Source of the DNA: Deltaproteobacteria bacterium
Lineage (GTDB): Bacteria > Myxococcota_A > Polyangia > Haliangiales > JADYYK01
NCBI GenBank assembly: GCA_020853705.1
Contig: JADYYK010000102.1
Location: forward strand, 1 to 44,543
Length of the DNA: 44,543 bases
Direction of reading: 5' to 3'
The notes under the pieces are model-generated. The model was not told the origin of the DNA. It worked only from the letters and a program-made list of their open reading frames with translations, and did no database searches. Below, piece after piece: positions 16,887 to 36,579 of the stretch. The number at the start of each line of letters is the position of its first letter. Position 1 is the first letter of the stretch. Made by a program: the position numbers and the translations under genes.

Positions 16887-17666
16887 ATGGTGACGAAGCG
16901 GTGGTGGGTCGTGGGGCTGCTGTTGGCGGTGTGCTGCGGGGTTGCGCAAGCAGATCGCGCCAAGGCCAAGAAGCTGACCGACGCCGCGGTGGCGAAGTTC
17001 TACAACCAGGGCGAGTGGCGCAAGGCGCTGGAGGCCTATCAGAAGGCGGTGGCCGAGGATCCAACCTATGCGCGGGTGCACTACTTCATCGCCTCGGCGG
17101 CGTCGATCATCGGCGACCTGCCGGTCGTGCGCCGCGAGCTGGCGCTGGTCGCGGCGGCGGCCGCCACCGACAAGGAGGCCGCCAAGCTGATGAAGCTGGC
17201 CGCCAAGGATCCCGACCTCGACCGGGCCAGCGCTGATCCCGCGGTGCGCAAGCTGCTCGGCTTGCCCGAGCTGTCGACGCTGACCCCCGAGCAGCGCCTG
17301 CTCGAGCGCCGAGGGCTCTGGGGCACCGAGGAGCAGGGCGGCGGGGTGGGCAGCGGCCAGTGGATCGAGCTCACCTTCAAGAAGAAGGGCAAGTTCAGCT
17401 ACCACGTGTCGGCCGTGATGTGGCCCGACTCCGAGGATCCCGAGGCCACCGGCACCGGCACCTACAAGCTGCTGCCCGATGGCAGCGTCGAGCTGCGCTT
17501 CAAGCCCGCGGTCTGGGTGTCGAGCATGCCGAGTGAGAACCCGGGCGTGCTCAGGCCCTGTCCCGACAGGCCTCTGGTCTGCTTCCGTGCCCACAAGGAG
17601 TCCGACCGCTGGGACCTGCACCGCGGCGTCCCCGATCGGGAGTACGCCGAGAGCGATCCCTTCTGA
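16887..17666 (+). CDS. Exported TPR-like protein, unknown function
   Basis: A 259-residue protein with a signal peptide (KRWWVVGLLLAVCCGVAQA). The next 90 residues carry about two TPR-like units (AVAKFYNQGEWRKALEAYQKA and EDPTYARVHYFIAS). A separate beta-rich C-terminal domain begins near GLWGTEEQGG and contains WIELTFKKKGKFSYH and two Cys. GGAGG is nine bases before the ATG at 16887 and only three before the in-frame ATG at 16881, so 16887 is preferred. It is convergent with hyuA, whose stop is 7 bp away. No named family is recognised. Confidence 0.75.
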   Translation: MVTKRWWVVGLLLAVCCGVAQADRAKAKKLTDAAVAKFYNQGEWRKALEAYQKAVAEDPTYARVHYFIASAASIIGDLPVVRRELALVAAAAATDKEAAKLMKLAAKDPDLDRASADPAVRKLLGLPELSTLTPEQRLLERRGLWGTEEQGGGVGSGQWIELTFKKKGKFSYHVSAVMWPDSEDPEATGTGTYKLLPDGSVELRFKPAVWVSSMPSENPGVLRPCPDRPLVCFRAHKESDRWDLHRGVPDREYAESDPF

Positions 17667-17672
17667 GCAGGC

Positions 17673-19664
17673 TCAGCAGCGCTGCAGCACCAGCGCGGCG
17701 CTGGCCGCCACGGTCGCGCGCCAGCCGGGCGGCACCAGCGTGGTCGAGCTGTACTCGGCGATGATCGCGGGGCCGCTGACGACTGCGCCGACCGCGAGGC
17801 GCGCGCGCGCGATGACCGGCGTGTCGACCATGGTCGCGCCGAAACCGACCGGGCGGCGCAGCAGCACCGGGTCGCCCGCCTCGGGCGCGGGGATGGGCAG
17901 CGGCGGCGGCGGAGTCAGCCCGCGCGCGATCACGCGCAGCGCGATGAGCTCGATGGCGCGCGGCAGCGTGAAGCCGAAGCGCGCCTGGTGCGCCGCGGTG
18001 AAGGCGGCCGCCAGGTCGGTGCCCGGCGTGGCGGGCCCCGACAGCTCGTGCGACTGGCCCTGGTAGCGCAGCTCGGCCAGCCGGGTCAGCTGGCGCAGCT
18101 CGGGCGCGACCGCCTCGGCGTCAAGCGCGCGTGATGATTCAGCCTCCATCTCGTCAAAAGATGTGGTCAGCGTATCCACATCGAGGACCGCTCCCGCGGC
18201 CACCAGCTGCATCAGCGAGCGCGCCAGGTCGCGCTGCACCGGCGCCGCCAGCGCACCATACGCACACAGCAGGCCCGGCCCCGCCGGCACCAGCACGCGC
18301 GGGATGAGCAGCTCGTCGGCCAGCGCACAGGCATGCAGCGCCCCTGCCCCGCCGAACGCCACCAGCGTGAAGTCACGCGGATCGCGCCCACGCTCGACCG
18401 AGATCTTGCGCAGCGCCCGCGCCATCACCGCATCCGCGACCGCCACGATGGCCGCCGCCACCCGCTCCGGACTCGCCCCACCACCGAGCTGCTCGCCCAG
18501 CCGCGCCACCGCCGCCCGCGCCGCGGCCTCATCCAGCGCCACCGCCCCCCCCGCCAGGCCACCCGCCAGCCGCCCCAGCACCACGTGCGCATCGGTCACC
18601 GTCGCACGCAGCCCACCGCGCCCGTAGCACGCCGGCCCCGGCGCCGCCCCCGCGCTCTCCGGCCCCACCACCAGCGACCCGCCGCCGTCCAGCGCCGCCA
18701 GCGACCCGCCACCGGCGCCCACCGTGTGCACGTCGACCATCGGCAGCGCGATCGCCGCGCCACCGATCACGGTGTCCCGCGTGGTCGCCACCTCGCCGTC
18801 CACCAGCGCCACGTCGGTCGACGTGCCACCCATGTCGAAGGTCAGGATGCGCCCGAGCCCCGCCCGCGCCGCCACCACGCGCGCGCCCACCACCCCTGCC
18901 GCCGGCCCCGACAGCGCTGTCCGCGCCGGCACCGCCGCGGCATCCTCCGCCCGCGCCACGCCACCCGACGACAGCATCACCGACAGCCTCGCCCCCGTCG
19001 CCCGCAGCCCGGTATCCAGCCGCGCCACATATGCCCCCACCACGGGCGCCACATAGGCGTCCACCACAGTGGTCGACGTGCGCTCGTATTCACGATGCTC
19101 GGGCAGCACGCGCGACGACAGCGACACCGGCCCGGCATACCCGGCCGCCCGCAGCGCCGCCTCGACCCGCCGCTCGTGCGCGCCGTCCGCATAGGCGTGC
19201 AGCAACACCACCGCGACCGACCGCGGCGCCGCCGCCAGCACCGCCGCCAACACCTTGGCCAGCGACGCCTCATCCAGCTCACGCCACACCACCCCACCCG
19301 GCCCCAGCCGCTCCACCAGCCCGAGGCGCGCGCCATCCGCCACCAGCGGCGCCGGCTGCTCCGGCGCCAGCGCATACAGCTCCGCGCGCGCTTGCCGCCC
19401 CAGCACCAGCACATCCTCGAAGCCCGCCGTGGTCACCAGCACCGTCGGCCCACCACGCCGCTCCAGCAGCGCGTTGGTCGCCACCGTCGTCGAGTGCACC
19501 ACCTCGGTCGCGCCGCCCACCCCCGAAACACCCTGCAAGACCGCCTGCTCCGGAGCATCCGGCCGCGACGGCAGCTTCAGCACCGTGACCCCGCCAGCGG
19601 CCCCCACCGCGATCACATCCGTGAACGTCCCCCCGCTATCGACCCCGACACGCACCCCGCTCAC
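17673..19664 (-). CDS. hyuA: Hydantoinase A / 5-oxoprolinase family protein
   Basis: A 663-residue protein with the ASKHA-type ATP-binding motifs of HyuA: GVDSGGTFTDV at the N-terminus, FDMGGTSTDVALV in the middle, and PMVDVHTVGAGGGS, AGAAPGPACYGRGG and FGGAGALHACALA. It would supply the ATP-dependent half of a hydantoinase, oxoprolinase or related amidohydrolase, with HyuB as partner. The GTG at 19664 starts just before the first motif and overlaps the CPBP gene stop as GTGA; the open frame upstream is Gly/Ala-rich shadow. The B subunit lies convergent 4.4 kb away, so the two are not co-transcribed. Confidence 0.92.
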   Translation of the reverse strand: MSGVRVGVDSGGTFTDVIAVGAAGGVTVLKLPSRPDAPEQAVLQGVSGVGGATEVVHSTTVATNALLERRGGPTVLVTTAGFEDVLVLGRQARAELYALAPEQPAPLVADGARLGLVERLGPGGVVWRELDEASLAKVLAAVLAAAPRSVAVVLLHAYADGAHERRVEAALRAAGYAGPVSLSSRVLPEHREYERTSTTVVDAYVAPVVGAYVARLDTGLRATGARLSVMLSSGGVARAEDAAAVPARTALSGPAAGVVGARVVAARAGLGRILTFDMGGTSTDVALVDGEVATTRDTVIGGAAIALPMVDVHTVGAGGGSLAALDGGGSLVVGPESAGAAPGPACYGRGGLRATVTDAHVVLGRLAGGLAGGAVALDEAAARAAVARLGEQLGGGASPERVAAAIVAVADAVMARALRKISVERGRDPRDFTLVAFGGAGALHACALADELLIPRVLVPAGPGLLCAYGALAAPVQRDLARSLMQLVAAGAVLDVDTLTTSFDEMEAESSRALDAEAVAPELRQLTRLAELRYQGQSHELSGPATPGTDLAAAFTAAHQARFGFTLPRAIELIALRVIARGLTPPPPLPIPAPEAGDPVLLRRPVGFGATMVDTPVIARARLAVGAVVSGPAIIAEYSSTTLVPPGWRATVAASAALVLQRC

Positions 19665-20491
19665 GCCACCGCCCGCCGCCGCCCCACCGTCAGCATCAGC
19701 ACCACCGCCACCAGCAGCACCGCCCCGCACACCACCGCCTCGGTCTGGCCCAGATGCACGATCTCACCCTTGCTGCCCTGCCCCGGCACCGCCAACCCCA
19801 GCAGCGACGCCAGCAGCGACGCCGCCTGCGACGACACATGCAGCGCGATCGCCGCCCACACCCCGCCACCCACCGCCGCGATCCCTGCCAGCACCGCCAG
19901 CCCGAGCACCGACGGCAGATAGTGCGGGTTCATGAACAGCTCGCCCGCGTGCAGTAGCGCCACCGTGCCCACCGCCCCCCACAGCTTCAGCCGGGGCACC
20001 AGCCGCGGCAACAGGAAGCCCCGGTACAGCAGCTCGTGCGCCACCGGGATGAGCAGCACCACCCCGACCAGCAGCACCACCTCGCTGAGCGCGTTGCCCT
20101 CCAGTGCCAGCTCCGCCCCCGCCGGCAGCTTGCGCGGGAACAGCTCGAACATCCTCAACACCACGTCGTCCAGCGGCAGCCCCGCCGCCGCCCCCGCCAC
20201 CACCGCCAGCCCCAGCGGCAGCGCCCGCGGCGCCTGGCGCAGCCCGAGCGCCCGCGCGGTGTCCTCGTTGGGCGCATAGCGCACCAGCGCCACGAACAGC
20301 GCGATCAGCGGCCCCACCACCAGCGCCACCACCCCGGTCACCGGGTCCTGCAGCGCGTCCTTCTTGAGCATCTGCCCGAGCAGGCCCACCGTCATGAACC
20401 CGCTGATCGCGATCAGCGCAAGCAGAACAGCCCCGCCAACCGTCAGCTTGTCTGGCTGACCCGCCGGCGGGGCCTCGTCTTCACGCTTCAT
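19661..20491 (-). CDS. CPBP-family membrane protein with altered active-site motifs
   Basis: A 276-residue integral membrane protein with about seven or eight hydrophobic segments after a short charged N-terminus. It has the CPBP (CAAX protease/bacteriocin-processing, Rce1-like) arrangement: VAHELLYRGFLLPRL matches the EExxxR motif, VALLHAGEL the FxxxH motif, and LHVSSQ the HxxxN motif. However, the first catalytic Glu is His and the last Asn is Gln, so proteolysis is doubtful and a chaperone or immunity-like role is possible. It follows the giant TPR gene by 25 bp and overlaps hyuA, so the three may form an operon. Confidence 0.8.
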   Translation of the reverse strand: MKREDEAPPAGQPDKLTVGGAVLLALIAISGFMTVGLLGQMLKKDALQDPVTGVVALVVGPLIALFVALVRYAPNEDTARALGLRQAPRALPLGLAVVAGAAAGLPLDDVVLRMFELFPRKLPAGAELALEGNALSEVVLLVGVVLLIPVAHELLYRGFLLPRLVPRLKLWGAVGTVALLHAGELFMNPHYLPSVLGLAVLAGIAAVGGGVWAAIALHVSSQAASLLASLLGLAVPGQGSKGEIVHLGQTEAVVCGAVLLVAVVLMLTVGRRRAVA

Positions 20492-20516
20492 CTCGAACCG
20501 AACCCTACGCGACGAA

Positions 20517-32378
<11,862 letters not shown>

Positions 32379-32429
32379 GGGACGAACCCTCTATCCTCTC
32401 AAGGGGATTGGGAAAACCGGCGAGCCGAG

Positions 32430-32435
32430 GTTATA
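32430..32435 (-). promoter_or_regulatory. Possible -10 box upstream of giant TPR gene
   Basis: TATAAC on the minus strand lies 51 bp before the ATG. No good -35 is seen at standard spacing, so this may be an internal promoter or chance. Confidence 0.3.
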
Positions 32436-32551
32436 ACACAGCGAAACCAGCCAAGGGAAGCGCCTCCGGGGGCACTCCACACACGGCCGATTTCTGCATG
32501 GGCGACCCCCATCGCCCGCTGCGTCTGGCACCGCTCTCTTGGCGAGCCCTA

Positions 32552-33475
32552 CTACTTGATCTGCTGATACAGAATCGAGTTGGCGGTGGCCACCAGGTTG
32601 GCGTTGCCGCCCCCCTTCTTGATGGCCTTCTCCAGCCACTCCTTGGCCTGCGCCTTGTTGCCCAGCTTGGCGTACAGGACGCCGAGGTGGAACGTCGCAT
32701 TGACGTTGGCCTCGTCGGTCTGCACCGCGTTGTTGTAGGCCTCGAGCGCCTTCTCGTTCTGGTTCAGGAACTCGCTGGCGCGCCCCTGCAGGAAGTACAG
32801 CATGGTCGCGTTCTGGCGCTGGGCCCGGTTCTCGGGCACCGACAGCGCCGCGGTGGCGATGCGCTGCGCCTCGTCCCACTTGTCCCACGACAGGTACAGC
32901 TTGGTGAGATCGATGAACGGCTCCAGGAAGCGGCCGTTGGCGCGCGCCGACTTGGTGTAGGCGATGGCGGCCTCGCGCGGCTCGTCTTTCAACTCGTGGG
33001 CGACACCCAGGTAGTACCAGCCCTTGAACAGCGACTCGCGCATCTTGACCGCGCGCTCCAGGTTCTTGATGGCCTCGTCGGGCGGGGTGCTGCAGGAGCG
33101 CCCGCCCTCCTTCTGCTCCGGGCAGGCCCACTCGAGGTAGGCGTGGCCGGCGTCGTAGAAGTACATCGGGTTCTTGTCGTTGCGCTTGAGGGCCTCGTTG
33201 TAGGCCTCTTTGGCCTGCTCCCACTTGCCCTGCGACTCGAACAGCACGCCGAGGTTGTAGGCCGCCTTGTGGTTCGACGGCTTGAGCGCCATGGCGTTGC
33301 GGAACTCCTTCTCCGCGGCCTCGTACTGACCCTGCTTCTGCAGCCCGATGGCGCGGTTGTTGGCCGCGCGCGAGGCCTTCAGCTCGGAGTCACATGTCAG
33401 CTGTCCACAGCCGCCAAACCCCAGCATGAGCGTGACGATGAGGAGGCCGGACTGAACAGCATGGCGAGTAGGCAT
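32552..33475 (-). CDS. TPR lipoprotein of gliding-type cluster
   Basis: A 307-residue protein with a hydrophobic signal ending GFGGC, a lipobox-like site, so probably lipidated. At least five TPR units follow (AIGLQKQGQYEAAEKEFRNAM, AYNLGVLFESQGKWEQAKEAY, GWYYLGVAHELKDEPREAAI, LYFLQGRASEFLNQNEKALEAY, TFHLGVLYAKLGNKAQAKEWL). An insertion between units 2 and 3 carries two Cys (CPEQKEGGRSC), perhaps a disulfide. GGGAG is nine bases before the ATG. It is first gene of the segment that continues into the giant TPR gene and has its own promoter. It would face the periplasm and could dock the machine to the outer membrane. Confidence 0.85.
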   Translation of the reverse strand: MPTRHAVQSGLLIVTLMLGFGGCGQLTCDSELKASRAANNRAIGLQKQGQYEAAEKEFRNAMALKPSNHKAAYNLGVLFESQGKWEQAKEAYNEALKRNDKNPMYFYDAGHAYLEWACPEQKEGGRSCSTPPDEAIKNLERAVKMRESLFKGWYYLGVAHELKDEPREAAIAYTKSARANGRFLEPFIDLTKLYLSWDKWDEAQRIATAALSVPENRAQRQNATMLYFLQGRASEFLNQNEKALEAYNNAVQTDEANVNATFHLGVLYAKLGNKAQAKEWLEKAIKKGGGNANLVATANSILYQQIK

Positions 33476-33539
33476 CGACGATGGCTCCCTGGAGTCGTGG
33501 TGCGCGGCTGCCGGTGCACATGTGGGCCCGGCCGGCCGG

Positions 33540-33568
33540 ATATTATCGATTTCAAGGGGTCAGCACAA
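33540..33568 (-). promoter_or_regulatory. Promoter of TPR lipoprotein-giant TPR segment
   Basis: Minus strand: TTGTGC (33568-33563), 17 nt, TAATAT (33545-33540). This is a good sigma70-type match, giving a leader of about 58 nt that includes a Shine-Dalgarno sequence. Confidence 0.7.
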
Positions 33569-33586
33569 CGTTTCGTGCGCTGAGTT

Positions 33587-33614
33587 TCACATCGTTTTCA
33601 CATCTGGTCACATC
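33587..33614 (-). promoter_or_regulatory. Three phased GATGTGA repeats upstream of promoter
   Basis: Minus strand GATGTGA occurs at 33614-33608, 33604-33598 and 33593-33587, in one orientation, starting 10 and 11 bp apart. They end about 18 bp upstream of the -35 box. Same-face spacing is typical of sites for response regulators or other activators binding as oligomers. Confidence 0.6.
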
Positions 33615-33629
33615 TGGCGCCGGACACCG

Positions 33630-33670
33630 AAAAAGCAGCGGCGCGCACCCCTCGCGAAGTGCGCGCCGCT
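33630..33670 (-). terminator. Intrinsic terminator after GltG-like gene
   Basis: Minus strand: a perfect 12-bp stem, AGCGGCGCGCAC with GTGCGCGCCGCT, a 10-nt loop, then GC and TTTTT. It lies 20 bp after the stop of the GltG-like gene. This should end most transcripts from the upstream cluster. Confidence 0.9.
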
Positions 33671-33690
33671 GACCGGTCATGTGGAGGCGA

Positions 33691-36063
33691 CTACTCGCCG
33701 GCCTGACGGAAGGTGAACGGGTAGCTGACGTTCACGACGCCGCCGCCGGTGGGCTTGGGGAACTGGATGCCGCCCAGGACCTGCGCCACGCAGCTCGACA
33801 CCGTGGGATCGACGCCGTTGGCGCGCGCGCCACGGACCGACCCGGTGCCCAGGATGGCGAACTGGGTGGACACGGTGCCCTCCAGGTTCGGCTTGGCCAG
33901 CAGCTGCTTCTCGTAGCAGTACTCGAACTTGCTCTTGTTCTTGCGGATTTCGCGGCGAATCATCTCCTTGTCGAGGTCGCCGACGCCCTCCGCCTGACCC
34001 AGGTTCACGGCCGGACGGCGCTTGGTGTGGCCGCGACCCGAGCCCGAGCCCGAGCCGGTGCCGAAGCCCGTGCCGGTGCCCTTGCCCCAGCCCAGGGTGC
34101 CGTAGTTGCCGAGACCGATGGTGCCGCGGCCAGTGCCGCCGCCGCCCCAGCCCTCGCCCGAGACGCCGGTGCCCCAGCCGCCCGAGGCCTCGCCGAAGCT
34201 GTCGCCCGTCAGACCACCCTGGATGTCGCGATCACCGAAGCCCGACGAGAACGGCAGCTGGCCAGTGATGTGACCGAAGGCGTCGCCTTCCATGCGCGCC
34301 AGGGCGCCGACGATACCGGAGTTGGCGCCGCGCTCGGCCGCCTTCTGCATGCCCAGGCCCTTGTCGGCGCCACGGTCCATGATGTTGTAGCGGCCGTCCA
34401 CGCCCTTGTAGTCCTTCTTGCCCATCTTGCCCTCGGGACCCATGGTCTTGGTGCCGGTACCACCCGACTCCTTGCCATCGTCCTTGTTGGGCTCCTCTTC
34501 CTCGGGCTGCTCGACCGCCTCGTTGGCCTTGTTCTCCAGGGTCGCCGAGGTGGTCAGCTTGGGCGGGTTCTCGACGAAGGTGTTCGACTCCTCCGGCGGG
34601 ATGGCCCACAGCAGCATCAGCACGCCGGCGGCGCCGACCGCCGAGGCGCCGAGGTACGCGAAGAAGCGGGTGTCCAGCGTGGCCAGCATCGACACCGGGT
34701 GACGACGCGGCGGCGGCACCGAGTTGACCAGGAAGGTGTTCTCCCCGATGTCGACCTTGATGCGCGCGTTGAGCGGGATCTGCATCTCGTAGGCGCCGGG
34801 CGCCGCCGACGAGCCGGTGGCGCGACCCGACGACGCGACCTGCTCCAGCGTCTCGGTGCGACCATCGACGGTGACGTCACCGCCCCAGTTGCGCATGAAG
34901 TTGAAGGTCCAGTCGGTGCCGGTCGAGCGCACCAGCGGGAACGCCGGCATGTTGCCGACCATGCTGGAGGCGATGTTGAACTCGACGTGGTCGCCTTCGC
35001 CGAGGCGGAACTCCGACGGGCGCTTCTCTTCACGCGAGCGCGACGCGAACGACCACGCCAGCGCGACGGTCAGCGCGAAGCCGGCCACGAAGCCGAACTC
35101 GACCGCGACCGGGACCTCCTCGTGCTCGAAGGTGTTGCCCGGCTGCGGCACGCGCAGGGCGGGATCCGGGTTGGTCGGATCGCCGTCGGTGTGCTTGTTG
35201 TAGGCGTGCTTGTCACGGATCGCGACGGAGAGCGCCTGCTGGAAGCAGATCACCGTCATGATCAGGGCCAGGATGGCGCCGACGCCGAGGCCCTTGGTCA
35301 TGCCGCTGATCTTGCCGCTCTGCGGGTTGGTCAGGTGGGCGACGTCGTGGACCTGGTCCTCGAACATGGCCGCGACCTCGACCGCGCGCGCGCCGGTCGA
35401 GTCCTCGACACCCTCGGTGTTCATGGGCGGACGGGCCGAGAAGGCCGAGGCGCCCGACACCGCGGCGTGGGCCGGAGCGGCAGGACGCGGGGCGGCCGCG
35501 CGGGGCGGCGGCGCGGCGGCCGCGAACGGCGCCGGGATCGAGGCGGCGGGCGGCGGCGCGTAGACAGGGGCCTGCGGCGCGGGCGCGGTGATGGTGGGCG
35601 CCTGGGCCGGCGCCGGACGCGGCGAGCTGGCCATGATCGGGCTGGCGCCGCTGGGCGAGGCCGAGACCGAGGGCGGTGGCATGGCCGCGGCGGGGCGAGT
35701 GCCCTGGGGCTGGTCGCTGACCATCGTGGGGGCGTCCTCGGCCTCCTGCGACGCGCCGATCGCGATCTCGATCTTGGTGTCGCCGAGGACGATGGTGTCG
35801 CCGTCCTGCAGCTTGGCCTTGTTGACGCGCTGGCCATTCACGATGGTCCCGCGGGTCGAACCGAGGTCGATGATGTTGACCTCGTCAGGCCCGGTGACCT
35901 CGATGACAGCGTGCATGCGGGAGACCTGCTCGTCGTCGATGCGCAGATGCGACGACGACAGTTTCCCGATCTTGACGATGTCCTGGGTGAGGTTCTCGGT
36001 GCGGACGAGCTGGTCGCCCTTGAAGATCCTGAACGTGAGAGGAACTTTCACTCCGTCGGCCAT
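33691..36063 (-). CDS. gltG: GltG-like gliding protein: FHA, membrane segments, AgmX/PglI C-terminal domain
   Basis: A 790-residue inner-membrane protein. An FHA domain (about 1-105; KIGKLSSSHLRI, SRMHAVIEV, LGSTRGTIVNG) in the cytoplasm is followed by a Pro/Ala-rich linker. Three membrane segments lie near 253-278, 315-338 and 465-488. A Gly-rich periplasmic stretch (about 600-685; GGWGTGVSGEGWGGGG) leads to a C-terminal domain with FEYCYEKQL, LEGTVSTQFAI and FPKPTGGGVVNVSYPF. That is the AgmX/PglI (myxo_SS_tail, TonB-like) signature, with two Cys. GltG and GltJ of M. xanthus share this tail; the FHA domain and lack of a zinc-finger/GYF region favour GltG. It would couple cytoplasmic signals to the periplasmic part. 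GGGGAG precedes the ATG. Confidence 0.85.
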   Translation of the reverse strand: MADGVKVPLTFRIFKGDQLVRTENLTQDIVKIGKLSSSHLRIDDEQVSRMHAVIEVTGPDEVNIIDLGSTRGTIVNGQRVNKAKLQDGDTIVLGDTKIEIAIGASQEAEDAPTMVSDQPQGTRPAAAMPPPSVSASPSGASPIMASSPRPAPAQAPTITAPAPQAPVYAPPPAASIPAPFAAAAPPPRAAAPRPAAPAHAAVSGASAFSARPPMNTEGVEDSTGARAVEVAAMFEDQVHDVAHLTNPQSGKISGMTKGLGVGAILALIMTVICFQQALSVAIRDKHAYNKHTDGDPTNPDPALRVPQPGNTFEHEEVPVAVEFGFVAGFALTVALAWSFASRSREEKRPSEFRLGEGDHVEFNIASSMVGNMPAFPLVRSTGTDWTFNFMRNWGGDVTVDGRTETLEQVASSGRATGSSAAPGAYEMQIPLNARIKVDIGENTFLVNSVPPPRRHPVSMLATLDTRFFAYLGASAVGAAGVLMLLWAIPPEESNTFVENPPKLTTSATLENKANEAVEQPEEEEPNKDDGKESGGTGTKTMGPEGKMGKKDYKGVDGRYNIMDRGADKGLGMQKAAERGANSGIVGALARMEGDAFGHITGQLPFSSGFGDRDIQGGLTGDSFGEASGGWGTGVSGEGWGGGGTGRGTIGLGNYGTLGWGKGTGTGFGTGSGSGSGRGHTKRRPAVNLGQAEGVGDLDKEMIRREIRKNKSKFEYCYEKQLLAKPNLEGTVSTQFAILGTGSVRGARANGVDPTVSSCVAQVLGGIQFPKPTGGGVVNVSYPFTFRQAGE

Positions 36064-36150
36064 GTGACTCCCCTGGGCAAAACAGCTCGTTGACTACCTG
36101 CGGAAACTGCCTGCCCCGGGGTGCTGCTGGCCGAACGAAGCGAAAGACCC

Positions 36151-36420
36151 TTACAGGTCTTCCGCCGACTTCACGATCTCGCGAATGAAGTCGGTCCGGA
36201 TCCGGATCAGGCTGGAGTGCTTCTCGAAACCACGAACGTCCATGTTCTCGCCGTCGGGGCGGGCGAGCTCGCCATCGATCACGTCGGCGCTGAAGTCGTA
36301 GCTCTTTTCCTTCGCAGCGCCGCCCGCCGTGGCGGCCTTGCCCTTCTTCTGGGCGAAGGCACTGGTGGCCAGACCGACCACCAGCATGGCTGCACAAACC
36401 GACGAGATGACCTTGCGCAT
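36151..36420 (-). CDS. cglF: Small exported protein, CglF/GltF-like
   Basis: An 89-residue protein with a clean signal peptide ending A-F-A before QKKGK. The mature part of about 65 residues contains SYDFSADVIDGELARPDG and SSLIRIRTDFIREIVKSAEDL. From memory this pattern (DF..V..GEL.KP.G, SLI..R..F..E...S) fits the small CglF/GltF gliding proteins, and its place between the GltE-like and GltG-like genes agrees with the M. xanthus order. AAAGGAG lies eight bases before the ATG at 36420; the open frame further upstream lacks a signal. It is probably a periplasmic or outer-membrane accessory. The GltF/CglF correspondence should be confirmed by alignment. Confidence 0.7.
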   Translation of the reverse strand: MRKVISSVCAAMLVVGLATSAFAQKKGKAATAGGAAKEKSYDFSADVIDGELARPDGENMDVRGFEKHSSLIRIRTDFIREIVKSAEDL

Positions 36421-36523
36421 GGCTCCGCTCCTTTGGCTCTGGTGCTGCCCTGCCTGGAGATGCCCGCGCATGTGCGAGGGCAAAGACAACCGGTCAGGGT
36501 TTTGGTTCCGAGAAAGTTCGAAA

Positions 36524-36552
36524 ATTCTAACGTCCTGTCACCGACCCGGCAA
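36524..36552 (-). promoter_or_regulatory. Promoter upstream of CglF/GltF-like gene
   Basis: Minus strand: TTGCCG (36552-36547), 17 nt, TAGAAT (36529-36524). The leader would be about 97 nt. It would let the small protein and the GltG-like protein be expressed independently. A 6-bp hairpin (TCAGTG/CACTGA, 36557-36573) lies just upstream. Confidence 0.6.
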
Positions 36553-36579
36553 CCGGTCAGTGAATCGCACTGATTTCAG

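Noticed and set aside
32500..32517. Hairpin GGGCGA/TCGCCC after the TPR lipoprotein
   Set aside because: There is no T-run after it on the minus strand, so a terminator before the giant TPR gene is not supported.
34010..34260. Glycine-codon-rich repetitive DNA that looks like a tandem repeat
   Set aside because: It encodes the Gly-rich periplasmic linker of the GltG-like protein and needs no separate repeat call.
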